This document shows positions 22,701 through 33,114 of a stretch of 64,000 bases of DNA, one piece after another. The notes under the pieces are model-generated. The model worked only from the letters and a program-made list of their open reading frames with translations, was not told the DNA's origin and searched no databases. How positions within the stretch are numbered: the stretch's first letter is position 1; every line of letters starts with the position of its first letter. The position numbers and the translations under genes are program-made. Source of the DNA: Ifrita kowaldi (taxonomy: Eukaryota > Chordata > Aves > Passeriformes > Cinclosomatidae); assembly GCA_013398055.1 (NCBI GenBank), contig VZRS01009494.1, forward strand, positions 1-64,000. Direction: 5' to 3'.

Positions 22701-24930
22701 ATTGGTTTGACTGAAGTACCTCCTATTTTTTGTGCAGTTTGCATACTTCTAGGCATTATGAAATGTGTTTTAATTGTTTAATCTCTACAGCTGCATAATA
22801 ATGAGGTTGTAAATTTAAATTTAAAACCAGCAATTGCGTATGCAGCTCATGAACACACTAACAAGCTGTCATGGGTGAGGTAACTGTAGCTGAAATAAAA
22901 GCAAACACGGAAGAGTAATTCAGGCAGGACTCCATTGTGTTGCTTAATGAATATGCTAAGCAAAATAATTATGCCTATATGGATTCTCTGCTAGTGCTTT
23001 AAGTTATGTTCCATCAGTTTTACCTGTTCAGATGCGGTGGAAAATTTCAATAGACAAAAGGGAAACTGATTTTAAGATTGTTGGCTTGTATAAAAGTATT
23101 GCCATCTGGGTTCCTTGGGCACAAGAGGAAGAAGGAGGGCTCCCATAGAAATTTCTTTGGCATATTTTGTTAAAGTACTTTTTTATTCTTTTCATCTCAC
23201 TGAGGATTGAGTGTTGATATTAGAGAAGCAGTTCTGGGGCATCAAATAGGTAAATATGTATGTAATCCCATGGTGTAGTATTTTGATAAGGATTATTTTA
23301 ATAAAGTAAATATTTAATAATGTAAGTTTACATATGGTATGCAAAAGTCTACTTAAGTGAAATTCACAAAAGAGAAGGTATGAGCTCAAAAATTATAGAG
23401 GTCTATAAACTGGAAAAAGCCCACTAACTTGTATTTTCTTCATTAAAATAATACCTAGATTTATTTTAGAGGATAGTTATTGTTTAATACATTATCTTAG
23501 AAATATTTCTAAGAAATATTAAGTTGAAATCAGAAAGTTTAGTTTCATGGGAAACAATATAATTTTTGTGATTTCTTGTGTCTTTTAGAACATATAAATG
23601 TTTTAAAAATGTTCAGACTTTCAAATATGTGAGTGTACTAAAGTCTTCAGATTTTGCAGTCTGATTAATTCCCATTACTGTTAATGGGAGTTAAAAAGGG
23701 AAAGTTCTGTAAGGAGTCAGGATGCGGAGAATAGCTCAGGTCCACCTTTGCCTTTGTCATACAAGCTTGAAGATGTGTTTCTTTAGGTGCCATGGATGTT
23801 GCATTGGGATCTGCTGCAACTGGAGTGTTCACAAATTCATCTTGGCTTTGGACTCACCTGTATGAGGTAGGCCATCTGCATTATTATTAAATCATAATAG
23901 TAATAATTCAGTTACATATCTTATTGAAAAGTTAGTACATTACTGAAAGTCTTCATGCAAATCTGAAAGATGGTATTGCATTTTGAAATTTTAGAGGAAT
24001 GATGTCAATACTATATTTACTTGAAAATAATGTTGAGTATTAATTAGTAGCTCTTCAGTGAGATGTAATATCATACACCAAACATCTCAAGGATCTGCAT
24101 GTTCTGATAACTTACTGCATATGCATAAGCTCTGGACTACTGGCAGTAATTAGTTCATGTTAAAAAGATGATTGATCTTGCTTAACAACATGGAGACAGA
24201 AATTCAGAGAGGCCTTGTGAGTGGCTGAAGTGTGATGGATCAAGGAAGCCTCTGAGGGGAAGGATTTCTGTTGTCAGGGAAAAGGAAAAACAGATAAAAG
24301 TGATCTTTTGATGTTGCCTTTTGGCTGGCACCTAAAAAGCAGGATTGCCTGTTTTGTTTTGCAAACAGTGTATTCCCAAAAACCTAATATATTGGGCTGA
24401 AGATTTTTAGAATGATAAACCTAAACAAAAAGAAGCAGGCATGAAACCAGGGCTTACAAGTGCAGTAAAAAAAAAAAAAAATGCCCAAATTATGATTGTG
24501 TCTTTTTCAGGCCAGCATTTTGACAGGGGACAGAGTTTGGAGGATGCCTCTTTTTGAACATTACACTAAACAAGTAACAGACTGTCCTCTTGCAGATGTG
24601 AGTAACATTGGAAAGTACAGCAGGTAAGATGAACCAATATCTTTCATGTGCCCCTTTCTTTCACCGTACTTGTTTAATATGTGTGCTTTTGGAGTTGCTT
24701 TGGAAACAATACATCTTTCTGCTTCCCACAGAGCTGGAGGAGCATGCACAGCTGCTGCATTCCTGAAGGAATTTGTGACTGCCTCTCACTGGGCTCATTT
24801 GGATATAGCTGGGGTGATGTCGAATAAAGATGAGGTGCCCTATCTTCGGAAGGGCATGGCAGGGCGACCCACGAGAACGCTCGTAGAGTTTGCAGCTCGA
24901 TTAAGTCAAGATAGTCACAACGCCAAATAA
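10789..24930 (+). CDS. LAP3: Cytosol leucine aminopeptidase, exon 1 cut by gap, exons 2-13 intact
   Basis: M17-family aminopeptidase: a two-metal, hexameric enzyme that removes N-terminal Leu and other residues from peptides. Exon 1 starts at ATG 10789 with an Arg-rich leader (MLLPCVRSVAARRLA) and runs into the gap at 10903. Later exons are 11912-12027, 12361-12415, 14173-14278, 15393-15552, 17353-17514, 18494-18652, 19383-19507, 20855-20943, 22078-22180, 23787-23866, 24511-24623 and 24732-24930. All have GT-AG borders and matching phases. The catalytic and metal-binding set is present: GKGVTFDSGG across exons 7-8, the second Lys in ISLKPS and the Asp in MRADMGG in exon 8, and the family signature NTDAEGRL in exon 10. 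About 30 residues near the N-terminus may be affected by the gap. A false extra exon 2 lies at 9748-9863. MED28 follows ~1.2 kb downstream on the same strand. Confidence 0.95.
10903..11553. other. Assembly gap of 651 n
   Basis: This run of n hides the end of LAP3 exon 1 and the start of intron 1. The flanking pieces are out of order, so the stated gap length need not be real. Confidence 0.95.
11554..12100 (+). repeat. True copy of the contig duplicated at 9390-9936
   Basis: This copy continues without a break into LAP3 intron 2 and the rest of the gene, so it is the correctly placed one. It holds LAP3 exon 2 at 11912-12027. Confidence 0.9.
16428..16620 (-). mobile_element. Old CR1 LINE fragment (3' end)
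   Basis: This stretch aligns by eye with the complement of the CR1 3' region: GGTTGGTCAAGACTTCTGG, then GGTCATTCAGTCCAGCTCC, and later a CTGGGCCATCTGTTCCAGTG-like segment. Divergence is high, so it is an old insertion. It lies in LAP3 intron 5. The right border is approximate. Confidence 0.7.
20170..20184 (+). promoter_or_regulatory. CTCF-like site in LAP3 intron 8
   Basis: CCAGAAGAGGGCAGC is a close match to the CTCF consensus core (CCASYAGRKGGCRSY, one position off). It sits in a locally CpG-containing, GC-rich patch (20160-20260) that stands out from the AT-rich intron. Binding is not shown by sequence alone. Confidence 0.4.
20642..20664. repeat. Perfect 11-base palindrome
   Basis: TGGTGGTGCAT at 20642-20652 is followed after one base by its exact reverse complement at 20654-20664. 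No function is evident; it is intronic in LAP3. Confidence 0.7.
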
Positions 24931-25949
24931 AAATACTTGTTCTAAAATCATCCACTCTGCCTTAAGGAAAAAAATCTTAAAAGGTATCATTCATAAATGA
25001 ATGCCTCAAGCATATTTCCACTATGGCAATTAACTAAAAATGCATTTTATAAATTATTACTTGGGTAAGAATATCTCAACTTTGAGATTTGTCATCCCAT
25101 ATTATGCATCTTAAAATAAAAATTTTTCTGTTTGATCTATTGAGATAAATATTTAATACCAAAACATGGTAATGGAAATTATTGAGACGCCTATTTTATA
25201 TGTAAAGTAGGCATAATTATTGTAAAATACCTTACAAATAAATACCTTATTTGGATGTGAATTTTGATTGAGAGAGAATAACGAATAGATGATAGGTGGG
25301 CCTCAGTTTTGGGTGAACTGTAGGTGGTGTCAACAGTAACTCTGCAAAGTTGTTCATAATACACCATTCTGACATTTTTTCCTTAGAAAAACTAAACTGC
25401 TTTTTGTATGTACTGAGGCAGAAATGGTGCTGCATCAGACATTATAGGCTGTTGCAATTAGTGTGATTAGCATGGCTTCAGCACAGAATATGTAGTAAGT
25501 TCTGAACATGTCAACAAGAGTGTATCTTGTAACTCTTTTACAGAAAGCTAGTGAATGCAAGTTAGCGTTGTGGGGGTTTTTTAGGGGAATCTGCTGCCAT
25601 CTCACATGGCTTTTGTTGTCCTGAGAATTCCTCTCTTTACTGGTGTGAGGTGGTCACACTCCAAGCAGGGACAAAATTCCCAGAATCATTCAAACATCAA
25701 ACAGACCTGACACTTAAAATGTGGGCTGATTTTTTTTGACAATTTGGGAGATCCAAGCCCAGAGGGTGCGGATTTGCTTTTGTTTAGGGTGGGGTTTTGG
25801 GGTTTTTTTATTAAATGATGCTGTGGAACAAGTGATGGTGAAACAGTGCTTACCCAGGCTCACATCTGTGAGACACAGGCAGGGCAAAGGCTGGAGAAGG
25901 ACGGTCCCTCTGGGAAGGATGGCTTTGCTGTCTCTGCTTGCCTTGTCAA
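24931..25949 (+). other. LAP3: LAP3 3' UTR and LAP3-MED28 intergenic DNA
   Basis: AATAAA at 25115-25120 is the likely LAP3 poly(A) signal, ~185 bases after the stop. Another AATAAA lies near 25240. The remainder is AT-rich without recognisable genes, ending at a CR1 element that abuts the MED28 promoter. Confidence 0.55.
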
Positions 25950-26071
25950 TGCAAGGCCAATGTCATCCTGGGGTGCATCAGGAATAGTGTGGCCAGCAGG
26001 TCCAGGGAGGGGATCTTCCCCACCTCCCCTGCCCTAGTGAGGGCACTTCTGGAGTGCTCTGTCCAGTTCTG
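25950..26071 (+). mobile_element. CR1 LINE, left half
   Basis: The sequence from GCCAATGTCATCCTGGGGTG to GTGCTCTGTCCAGTTCTG follows the CR1 consensus, where it is normally continued by a GAGCTACTGG...GGTCCAGC-type segment. That continuation is not next to it here but at 26834, after a misplaced contig. The left border is approximate. Confidence 0.8.
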
Positions 26072-26117
26072 NCCGGCCCCCCGCAGCCGCTCAGCGCGGT
26101 GCTTCCCTCTCCTGCAG

Positions 26118-28550
26118 GCCTGCTTCGCCTCGCTGGTGAGCCAGGACTACGTGAACGGCACGGACCAGGAGGAGATCCGCACCGGTGAGCCCTGGGGAGG
26201 AGCAGGGCGTCGCCCCTTCCCTGTGCAGCGCTGCTCGGAGCAGTGGCAGGAAAGAAACCCACCCGGGAATGGCCGGGGTCTGGTGGGAAGGTCTGAGCGT
26301 GCCAGCTGGCTCCTGGGTTGGGTGGGGTTGTTATTGGCGTGCAGTGAAATGTGTGTTTCAAACACCAGAGAAGTGATGTGATGCATTCGGAAGCTGTTTG
26401 AGGCAGTAACGGGAGGGGGGAAAGGCCGGGCCAGGCTGCTCAGTAGCGGTGCTTTAGGGATTGAGTGACGCACCTCCGTGGGCTCGGAATAAATATTGGT
26501 ATGAACAGGAGATTGAAAAGTGGCCCTTGACTACTCTTTAGAAGCGCAGTTGTCCCTGAAAAATTTCTGAGGCTTCACTCGAGTGGCGTTTCAAAACCGG
26601 CATAAATGCTTTTCGAAACTGCTTTCTGCATTATTTGGTCATACTCATTTGCTGGCATGGAACAGCTTTTATTACCAAAACAGTAGGGTGTAGTATTTGA
26701 GGGCAGAATATTCTTCTCAATATGTGCGCATTTTAGAGCCCTACACTGAAGCTTGTTGCTTAGGCATGCAGAAATGTTTTCTTTATTCAACCAAGTTCCA
26801 TGAACCATTTTATTACTCCTTGTCAGAATTATNAAAAGATACGGAGCTACTGGCGAGGGTCCAGCAGAGGGCTGTAAGGAGGATGGAGGGTCCAGAACAT
26901 CTCTCTTATGAGGAGAGACCGCAGAAGCTGGGCCTGTTTAGTCTGGAGAAGACTAAGAAGGGATCTCATCAATATATTAAAGTATCTCTTAGACAGGTGC
27001 CCAGTGACAGAACGGGGATCAATGGCCATAAACGAGCCCACACAAAGTGGTTGCCCGAGGGCCCGGCCCTCAGCGGGCGGGGCCGCGCCGGGCCCGCCCC
27101 TCTCCGNGTTTGAGGCAGTAACGGGAGGGGGGAAAGGCCGGGCCAGGCTGCTCAGTAGCGGTGCTTTAGGGATTGAGTGACGCACCTCCGTGGGCTCGGA
27201 ATAAATATTGGTATGAACAGGAGATTGAAAAGTGGCCCTTGACTACTCTTTAGAAGCGCAGTTGTCCCTGAAAAATTTCTGAGGCTTCACTCGAGTGGCG
27301 TTTCAAAACCGGCATAAATGCTTTTCGAAACTGCTTTCTGCATTATTTGGTCATACTCATTTGCTGGCATGGAACAGCTTTTATTACCAAAACAGTAGGG
27401 TGTAGTATTTGAGGGCAGAATATTCTTCTCAATATGTGCGCATTTTAGAGCCCTACACTGAAGCTTGTTGCTTAGGCATGCAGAAATGTTTTCTTTATTC
27501 AACCAAGTTCCATGAACCATTTTATTACTCCTTGTCAGAATTAAAATAAAACCTGGGACAAAGTGTTGATGTCCTGCACTTCTAAAAGAACTTGTAGGTT
27601 TGCAAAGCAGTGTCTTACACAGATGCTTACTGGTTTTATAAATACATCATTTTAGATATTCTGAAGATTTTCTTTCTCAAAAGTACTGTGGAAAGTGTTT
27701 TTAATAGACCACTACCATTACCAGCCTGGAATCTTATTTTTCTGGAACCTGTTCTTTCAATATTGTTGTTATATGTTTAGGTGTTGATCAGTGCATCCAA
27801 AAGTTTTTGGATGTTGCAAGACAAACGGAATGCTTTTTTCTACAAAAAAGACTGCAGCTATCAGTCCAGAAACCAGAACAAGTAATTAAAGAGGTATGTT
27901 AATTTACCTGTCTTGTGCTAGAGCAGACAAGCTACGTACCTTAATCACCTTGTTCATATTAATTAATTAATTGATTTTCTCAACATGATGCTGTACCTGA
28001 AGTTGGTAGAACTTGACTGTTACCATAACTGTCACCGTGAACCTGGAGAAGCTGGATGCCTGCTGCTGTGCAGAGTATTGGAACACGGCTGATAATTCAT
28101 TGGAAGAGACAAAATAGTTAGTCAGATTTTGCTGGAGGTGGTGATCTCTGAAATATGTGACATAGATGAACAGCGCTAGTGCATTGGCAGTGCTTTCCCT
28201 CTGTATCACTAGACACTTCTCCATTATTCCATTTTTCCACTCTAAGATCAGCTTGAAAACTCAAGGTCTAAAAAAGTTACATGCCCTTTATGTGAGGTGG
28301 TTATTCTTATGAATACTGGCTATTTACTAACACACAATCTTTTCATCCACAGGATGTTTCAGAATTAAGAAATGAATTGCAGAGAAAAGAAGCATTAATT
28401 CAGAAGCATTTGAGTAAACTGCGACACTGGCAACAGGTCCTGGAAGACATCAGTGTGCAGCACAAAAAGCCTGCAGAAATGCCTCAAGGTCCATTAGCTT
28501 ACCTAGAACAAGCATCTGCAAATATTCCTGCTCCAATGAAGCAAACATAA
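26118..28550 (+). CDS. MED28: Mediator subunit 28, exons 2-4; exon 1 missing from the assembly
   Basis: Small coiled-coil subunit of the Mediator head module, which links transcription factors to RNA polymerase II. Exons present are 26118-26184 (ACFASLVSQDYVNGT...EEIRTG), 27781-27893 (VDQCIQKFLDVARQTECFF...) and 28353-28550 (DVSELRNELQRK... ending PAPMKQT and TAA). They have GT-AG borders and consistent phases, and match human MED28 exons 2-4 closely. The Pro/Gly-rich N-terminus encoded by human exon 1 is nowhere in the window. It should lie between the GC-rich 27047-27106 segment and 26073, which are separated by a wrong contig order. AATAAA at 28655-28660 is the likely poly(A) signal. FAM184B converges on it from the right. 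Confidence 0.93.
26396..26831 (+). repeat. Assembly duplicate, copy 1 (equals 27108-27543)
   Basis: These 436 bases of MED28 intron 2 recur at 27108-27543 with a constant offset of 712. This copy is attached to exon 2 on its left and breaks at an n (26833) on its right. Confidence 0.92.
26834..27046 (+). mobile_element. CR1 LINE, right half (misplaced)
   Basis: The text from ACGGAGCTACTGG through GAGGGTCCAGCAGAGGGCTG to GTGCCCAGTGACAGAACGGG continues the CR1 consensus where 26071 stops, with only a couple of dozen consensus bases missing. It is + strand, like the left half. In the assembly it lies inside MED28, between two copies of intron 2; in the genome it should lie upstream of MED28. 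Confidence 0.85.
27047..27106 (+). promoter_or_regulatory. MED28: GC-rich MED28 promoter fragment (misplaced)
   Basis: About 60 bases of very GC-rich sequence with GGGCGGGG and CCCGCCCC boxes directly follow the CR1 fragment and end at an n (27107). The composition and the deduced contig order make it the upstream edge of the MED28 CpG island. Confidence 0.5.
27108..27543 (+). repeat. Assembly duplicate, copy 2 (equals 26396-26831)
   Basis: This copy runs on without a break into the rest of MED28 intron 2 and exon 3, so it is joined correctly on its right side. Confidence 0.92.
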
Positions 28551-29559
28551 TCTTTAATTTTACACAGATCATTATTTTAAAAGCAATGGTGTACTTTGTA
28601 TGCTTTCTGTCTAATGTAATTTCTACTGCAAATATAGTTAAAACAGTTAAGCCAAATAAATTATCTCCTTTTATTACAGAAGTACGGGTTGGTTTTATGT
28701 TTCGATGGAAAATATTCCGAGTTGCTGTTCAGGGTGCTTTCTGGTTGAAGTGTGTCTTCCAGAATGTATCCTGTTCCTGTTCTAGGCCCTTGCTTTCCCC
28801 TCTGTCTTTTTGGTATGATCAAAATACTTGTGAAGATTAGTGTTTGATTCTACTGGAATATTTAAATGTTTTGTGATCCAGTAATTATCCATGAGTACTA
28901 CTGGAGAAACACCCTTAGAACTGTCTGTATGTAGGTCAAATATATACAAATTTGGTTCTTATAGGATGAATTGAAATGGAAAAACACACACAAATGGGTG
29001 AGATATGCAATGCAGGCCTGATGTAACTGATGTTCTGTCTCTCGGGCTACTGTAGAGGTGGTCCAAAATACCTACCCTCAAAATAAAGACCACTCATTGT
29101 GGACGTAGGGTCACCACCGCTGTCCAGTATACAGAATTATGTTCTATTGCAGTGCTCTATTTAGTAAGTTAAATTAGCCAAAAAATATTTTGGAGGTAGA
29201 TATAGCAAAAGAGTCCTGTCTGTACTACTAAGCAACAAATTTAATTCATCCATATAACCACTTTTCTGCATATGCCTTTATGGGGGCAGAGTTGAATAAC
29301 TAATTGTTGTAACCCTGAATTAAGAATTGCTAATTGGGTATTGAAATTCTTAGTGTTCTTGGGGCAGCGTGGATGAAAAGTAACGAAAACAACACTGTAC
29401 TTTTCCATCCTCACAGATACCAAGGCATCCATCAGTGTTACTGTACACTGTTTAATCTCTCTTGATTACAAGTTTGAAAAGTGCCTTTTTGCCAAATCTG
29501 CTGCCAAAGACATTTTTCCAGCCACGTAGTCCATTTTGGAAAAAATACTGGATAATTGG
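28551..29559. other. MED28 3' UTR and intergenic DNA
   Basis: This stretch contains the MED28 poly(A) signal (28655-28660) and then AT-rich sequence without a recognisable gene or repeat up to the LTR. Confidence 0.5.
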
Positions 29560-30640
29560 GATGAAAAGTATTGGCCTGTGTATTGGTTTTGCACAGCCTG
29601 GTTTTTGGTAGCAGTGGGGGCCACAGAGATGGCTCCTGTGAGAAGCTCCTGGAAACTTCTACCATGTCCAGCAGAGCCAATCTCTGATGGCTCTGAAAGA
29701 TGGACATGGCCAAAACTGAGAGAGGCTGGTAATACCTCTGATTACATATATAAGAAGAAAATCAAAACAAAGTCACACAGGTTTTGGCTCCAAGTCAGAG
29801 AAGAGGAGGAGCTGAGAACATGTGAAGGAAAACAACATGGTGACACCAAGGTCAGTGGAGAAGGCAGGGGAGCCAAGATGCCCCTGCAGGCCATGGTGCA
29901 GATCGTGGTGCAAACCATGGTGAAGCAGGTTGTCCCCCTGCAGCCCATGGGTCCACGTGGGATGCAGTGATCCACCCGCAGCCCCTGAGGGAAGTGCCTG
30001 TGCCAGAGCAGGTGGATGCCTGGAGGAGGCTGTGATCCAGTGGAAGACCTGGTGGGGAGCGAGGGCCCTTGCTTCCAGGCTGGAGCAGCCTGTCCTTGGA
30101 GGACTGCACCCCGTGGAAAGAGAGACCCACGGTGCTGCAGTTTTGGGAGGACTGTGTGCCCTTGGGAGGGGCTCAGGCTGCAGCAGGTGCAGTGTGGCTG
30201 CTGCTCGTGAGAGTGGACCCACACCGGGGAAGCTCATGGAGAACGGTCTCCTGTGGGAGGAACCCACGGCCTCACAGGGGAAGGACTCCTCTCCCAGAGC
30301 AGGGGAAGGAAATCTCGATTATGAACTGACCAAAGACTCCCATGGCCTGTCTGCCTGCACTGTCGGTGGGAAGGAGGGAGGGGCGGGGGGAAAAAAGGTG
30401 TTCTGACGGCTTGTTTTACTTCTCATTATCCTCCTCTGATTCTGTTAGCAATAAATTCACTTTGTAACTTTAAGCTAAGCGTGTTCTGCTCTTGAAGTGT
30501 TTTCTCCTGGTCCACATCTCAATTCGTGAAGCCTTTGCTCACTTTTCTTTCCATTCTCTTCTCTGCCCAGCTGTGGCAGGGGAGGGTGAGCGAGCGACTC
30601 TCGTGGGTGCCTGGCGTTGGGCCAGTGTCAAACTATGACA
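29560..30640 (+). mobile_element. Avian endogenous retrovirus LTR (solo)
   Basis: This GC-rich block follows a widespread bird LTR family that I recognise by its landmarks. It has an early CACAGCCTGGTTTTTGGTAG segment, repeated 'gcagcccatgg' and 'ctggagcag' phrases in the middle, a TCTCATTATCCTCCTCTGAT segment near 30420, and a poly(A) signal AATAAA at 30450-30455. The end has a GTGGGTGCCTGGC-type segment and stops in ...GACA at 30640. I see no second LTR and no retroviral coding region, so it looks like a solo LTR. The left border is approximate. The ORFs of up to 164 codons on its minus strand are by-products of its composition. The exact family name would need a repeat library. Confidence 0.8.
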
Positions 30641-31795
30641 GCCTGTAGACGTGTTCTGCCCTTCCTTCCACCTTTGCACCACCAGTGAGATGCAGTGGCT
30701 GTTTTGTATGAACTGTTTGCATCTGTTAGTGCAGGTCTTGCTGGCTGTTGATGTAAGAAGAGGTTAGGCTGGAGGTACACCTCTTTGCACATAATTTTTT
30801 TAGGTAGCTGGGCCCTGCTGGTCCAAATTAAATGGGGATTCAAAGCAATTGAAGAGGAACTATCCTGTCTTTAATAGCAGGCTGCTAGTCACACATTTTT
30901 CTGCTGTTCACACTTATTGGGTTAATTACCCAAGACTCAGCTTCTTCATAGTTCTTTCCTCCCAGCAATGAGTTAGCATGATCTGATAAATGCAGTCATT
31001 CCCCTGCTTTGTGTTTATATGGGCATAAAACTAGTATGGAGGTACAAGTATGCAGTTGCCATCACTCTGGAACTCATCGTATGTCTGACTTAATTCAGCA
31101 TGACATAGAACTCTTCTGAAAAACATAGAAATTGGATAATTTACAAGCTTTAATGTTCATACCTACACATCATCCTCATTTATCAGGCTGATACATGTAT
31201 TAAAATTCAGTGCAAATATTACACAGCAATGCTGACTATACAAAACAGTTTATGAAGCAAACCAGAAATTATTTCTAAACCAGTCTGCTATAAACATGCT
31301 ATTTTTGAAGGTGTACCACATGCTGTGCAGCTTAACATTCATTTAACAAAAAGCAATAAATGTTAAAATTACATTATTAGATGCAGAACTTACTTAAAAC
31401 AGCTGATGAAGCAAGTGTATAAACATACAGAAGTAAGATCCTTTTCCAGCTGGTGCCAAATTGACAGGACGTATCAGAGTCCAAATTGCATATTTAATGA
31501 AATTGTGGAGTGGTACACTCTCTTGACTGAAATGTCTTTTCACATAACAGTATCCAGACTTTTGCTTTTTCTTCATTTCTTGCAGAAGTTGTTAAAAAAA
31601 ATGCATTTTTCTGAAATTCATGCCTGTAACTCCATAGTTATTAGATGTAAGAAAGTGCAGGTATTCCTAACTATTTCCTTAGAAATTACATCTTTTTCTT
31701 TTCTTCCCTTAAATCATCTATTGGATTATCATTCACAAAAAAGAAATCAGGAATGACTTTTACAGTAATTCTGAGAGGTATGGAAATAGTTTGCT
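30641..31795. other. FAM184B: Intergenic DNA and FAM184B 3' UTR
   Basis: AT-rich sequence between the LTR and the FAM184B stop codon, read leftwards as its 3' UTR. I see no canonical minus-strand AATAAA near the stop. ATTAAA variants occur on the minus strand near 31150 and 31490. The true 3' end is unknown. Confidence 0.4.
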
Positions 31796-33055
31796 TTAAA
31801 ATGAAAAGTACTTAGTAAACCATTCTTGGTTCTGAGGGTCTTGGTTTTGGTCATCTTTGGTTTGTGGTGGTTCATTGCCATGTGTCCTGTGCAAACAAAT
31901 AAGCGTTAGCATTACCGACCTACTTACATACAATCTTATAAATATGTAATACTTTTCCCAGAAAATCTCATGATCCCATGAATGGTTCTGTGCTCACATG
32001 AATGGATGAGGCCAAAAGGTGCCAGCTACAATTTTAGTGGGATTTGTGACAGCCAGGTAACTGGGCTAGCAGCACTGATTGTAACATGAGGAAATGCATA
32101 AAGCAGAGCTTAACAGCTACGGAGAAACGTTTGAACATAGTTCTTGACTTGACATCCCAAAAAATTAAACAAAAGGATGCTTCAAGAATATGACGTCCTG
32201 AAAATCAGAGAATGGCAGCTGCAATTTACTCTTAAAAATATGAAATACAATTTATGCATTAAAAATGTTGGATAAAAGTTCTATTTGAAACAGAAAGATT
32301 TATCTGAACACTACCTGGCATTCATAATCAATCCTATTACATAGTCGCCAACTTTCCATCATTCAGGATTTTTTTAACATATGATAGTGAATAGGACTTA
32401 ACTTATGATTGACTGATGTAAAAGAATTAAGCAAGTAGCAGCCAAGCTACCTTCAGTCTCCCTGCACATTTGTTTCTCTTTAAAACAGAAATCCCATTTG
32501 CCTTGGCAGTCATCTGGCAAGACACAGCATGTTTGTATCTTTAAGAAGTGGGAATTGCCAAATAGGATCTAAGCCTGTGTCCCAGGTTGTTTTTTCCAGT
32601 AGACAGCACCATCTGCCCCCAAGGAAAGAACTCTCTCACACATAATGTACAGGATAACTAATCTCCACCATGAGATAGGAGAGAAGGCTGGATTTTGTCC
32701 TGAAATATAGTGGTAAGGTCTGGGGATTTTTTAACTGGGTATTAGCTACATACATTTTTAACTATTTCTTGAAGAGAGAGTTCATGTTATAAAACACTGA
32801 ACATTGTTTAAATAACTCGTAAATTTGAAGAGTAGTTTAGTTGCCAACCAGTTTTTAAGTCCGTAACCTTTGCCAAATGATCAGCCTAGATTCATTTAAG
32901 TATCTCCTAAAATAAAAACATGCCATCTACATCTACCAAGTGCAAGGTGAGGCAATAAAAATAAGAAGAAAGACACATCCTTAACAGAACCATTGAAAGA
33001 TGCCGTGTTCACAATTGGCTACATTCTTAGTTAAGTACTTGCATCTCCTTTTCTT

Positions 33056-33114
<59 letters not shown>

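Larger units (their letters stand above)
12028..24731 (+). other. LAP3: LAP3 introns
   Basis: Introns longer than 300 bases are 12028-12360, 12416-14172, 14279-15392, 15553-17352, 17515-18493, 18653-19382, 19508-20854, 20944-22077, 22181-23786 and 23867-24510. They are AT-rich and mostly featureless. The exceptions are an old CR1 fragment near 16430, a CTCF-like site at 20170, a short palindrome at 20642, and minor poly-A or poly-T runs near 18250 and 24470. Confidence 0.7.

Noticed and set aside
29742..30267. Minus-strand ORFs of 160 and 164 codons
   Set aside because: They lie within the GC-rich LTR and run against its orientation. Their Pro/Ser/His-rich content comes from the LTR's repeated phrases.
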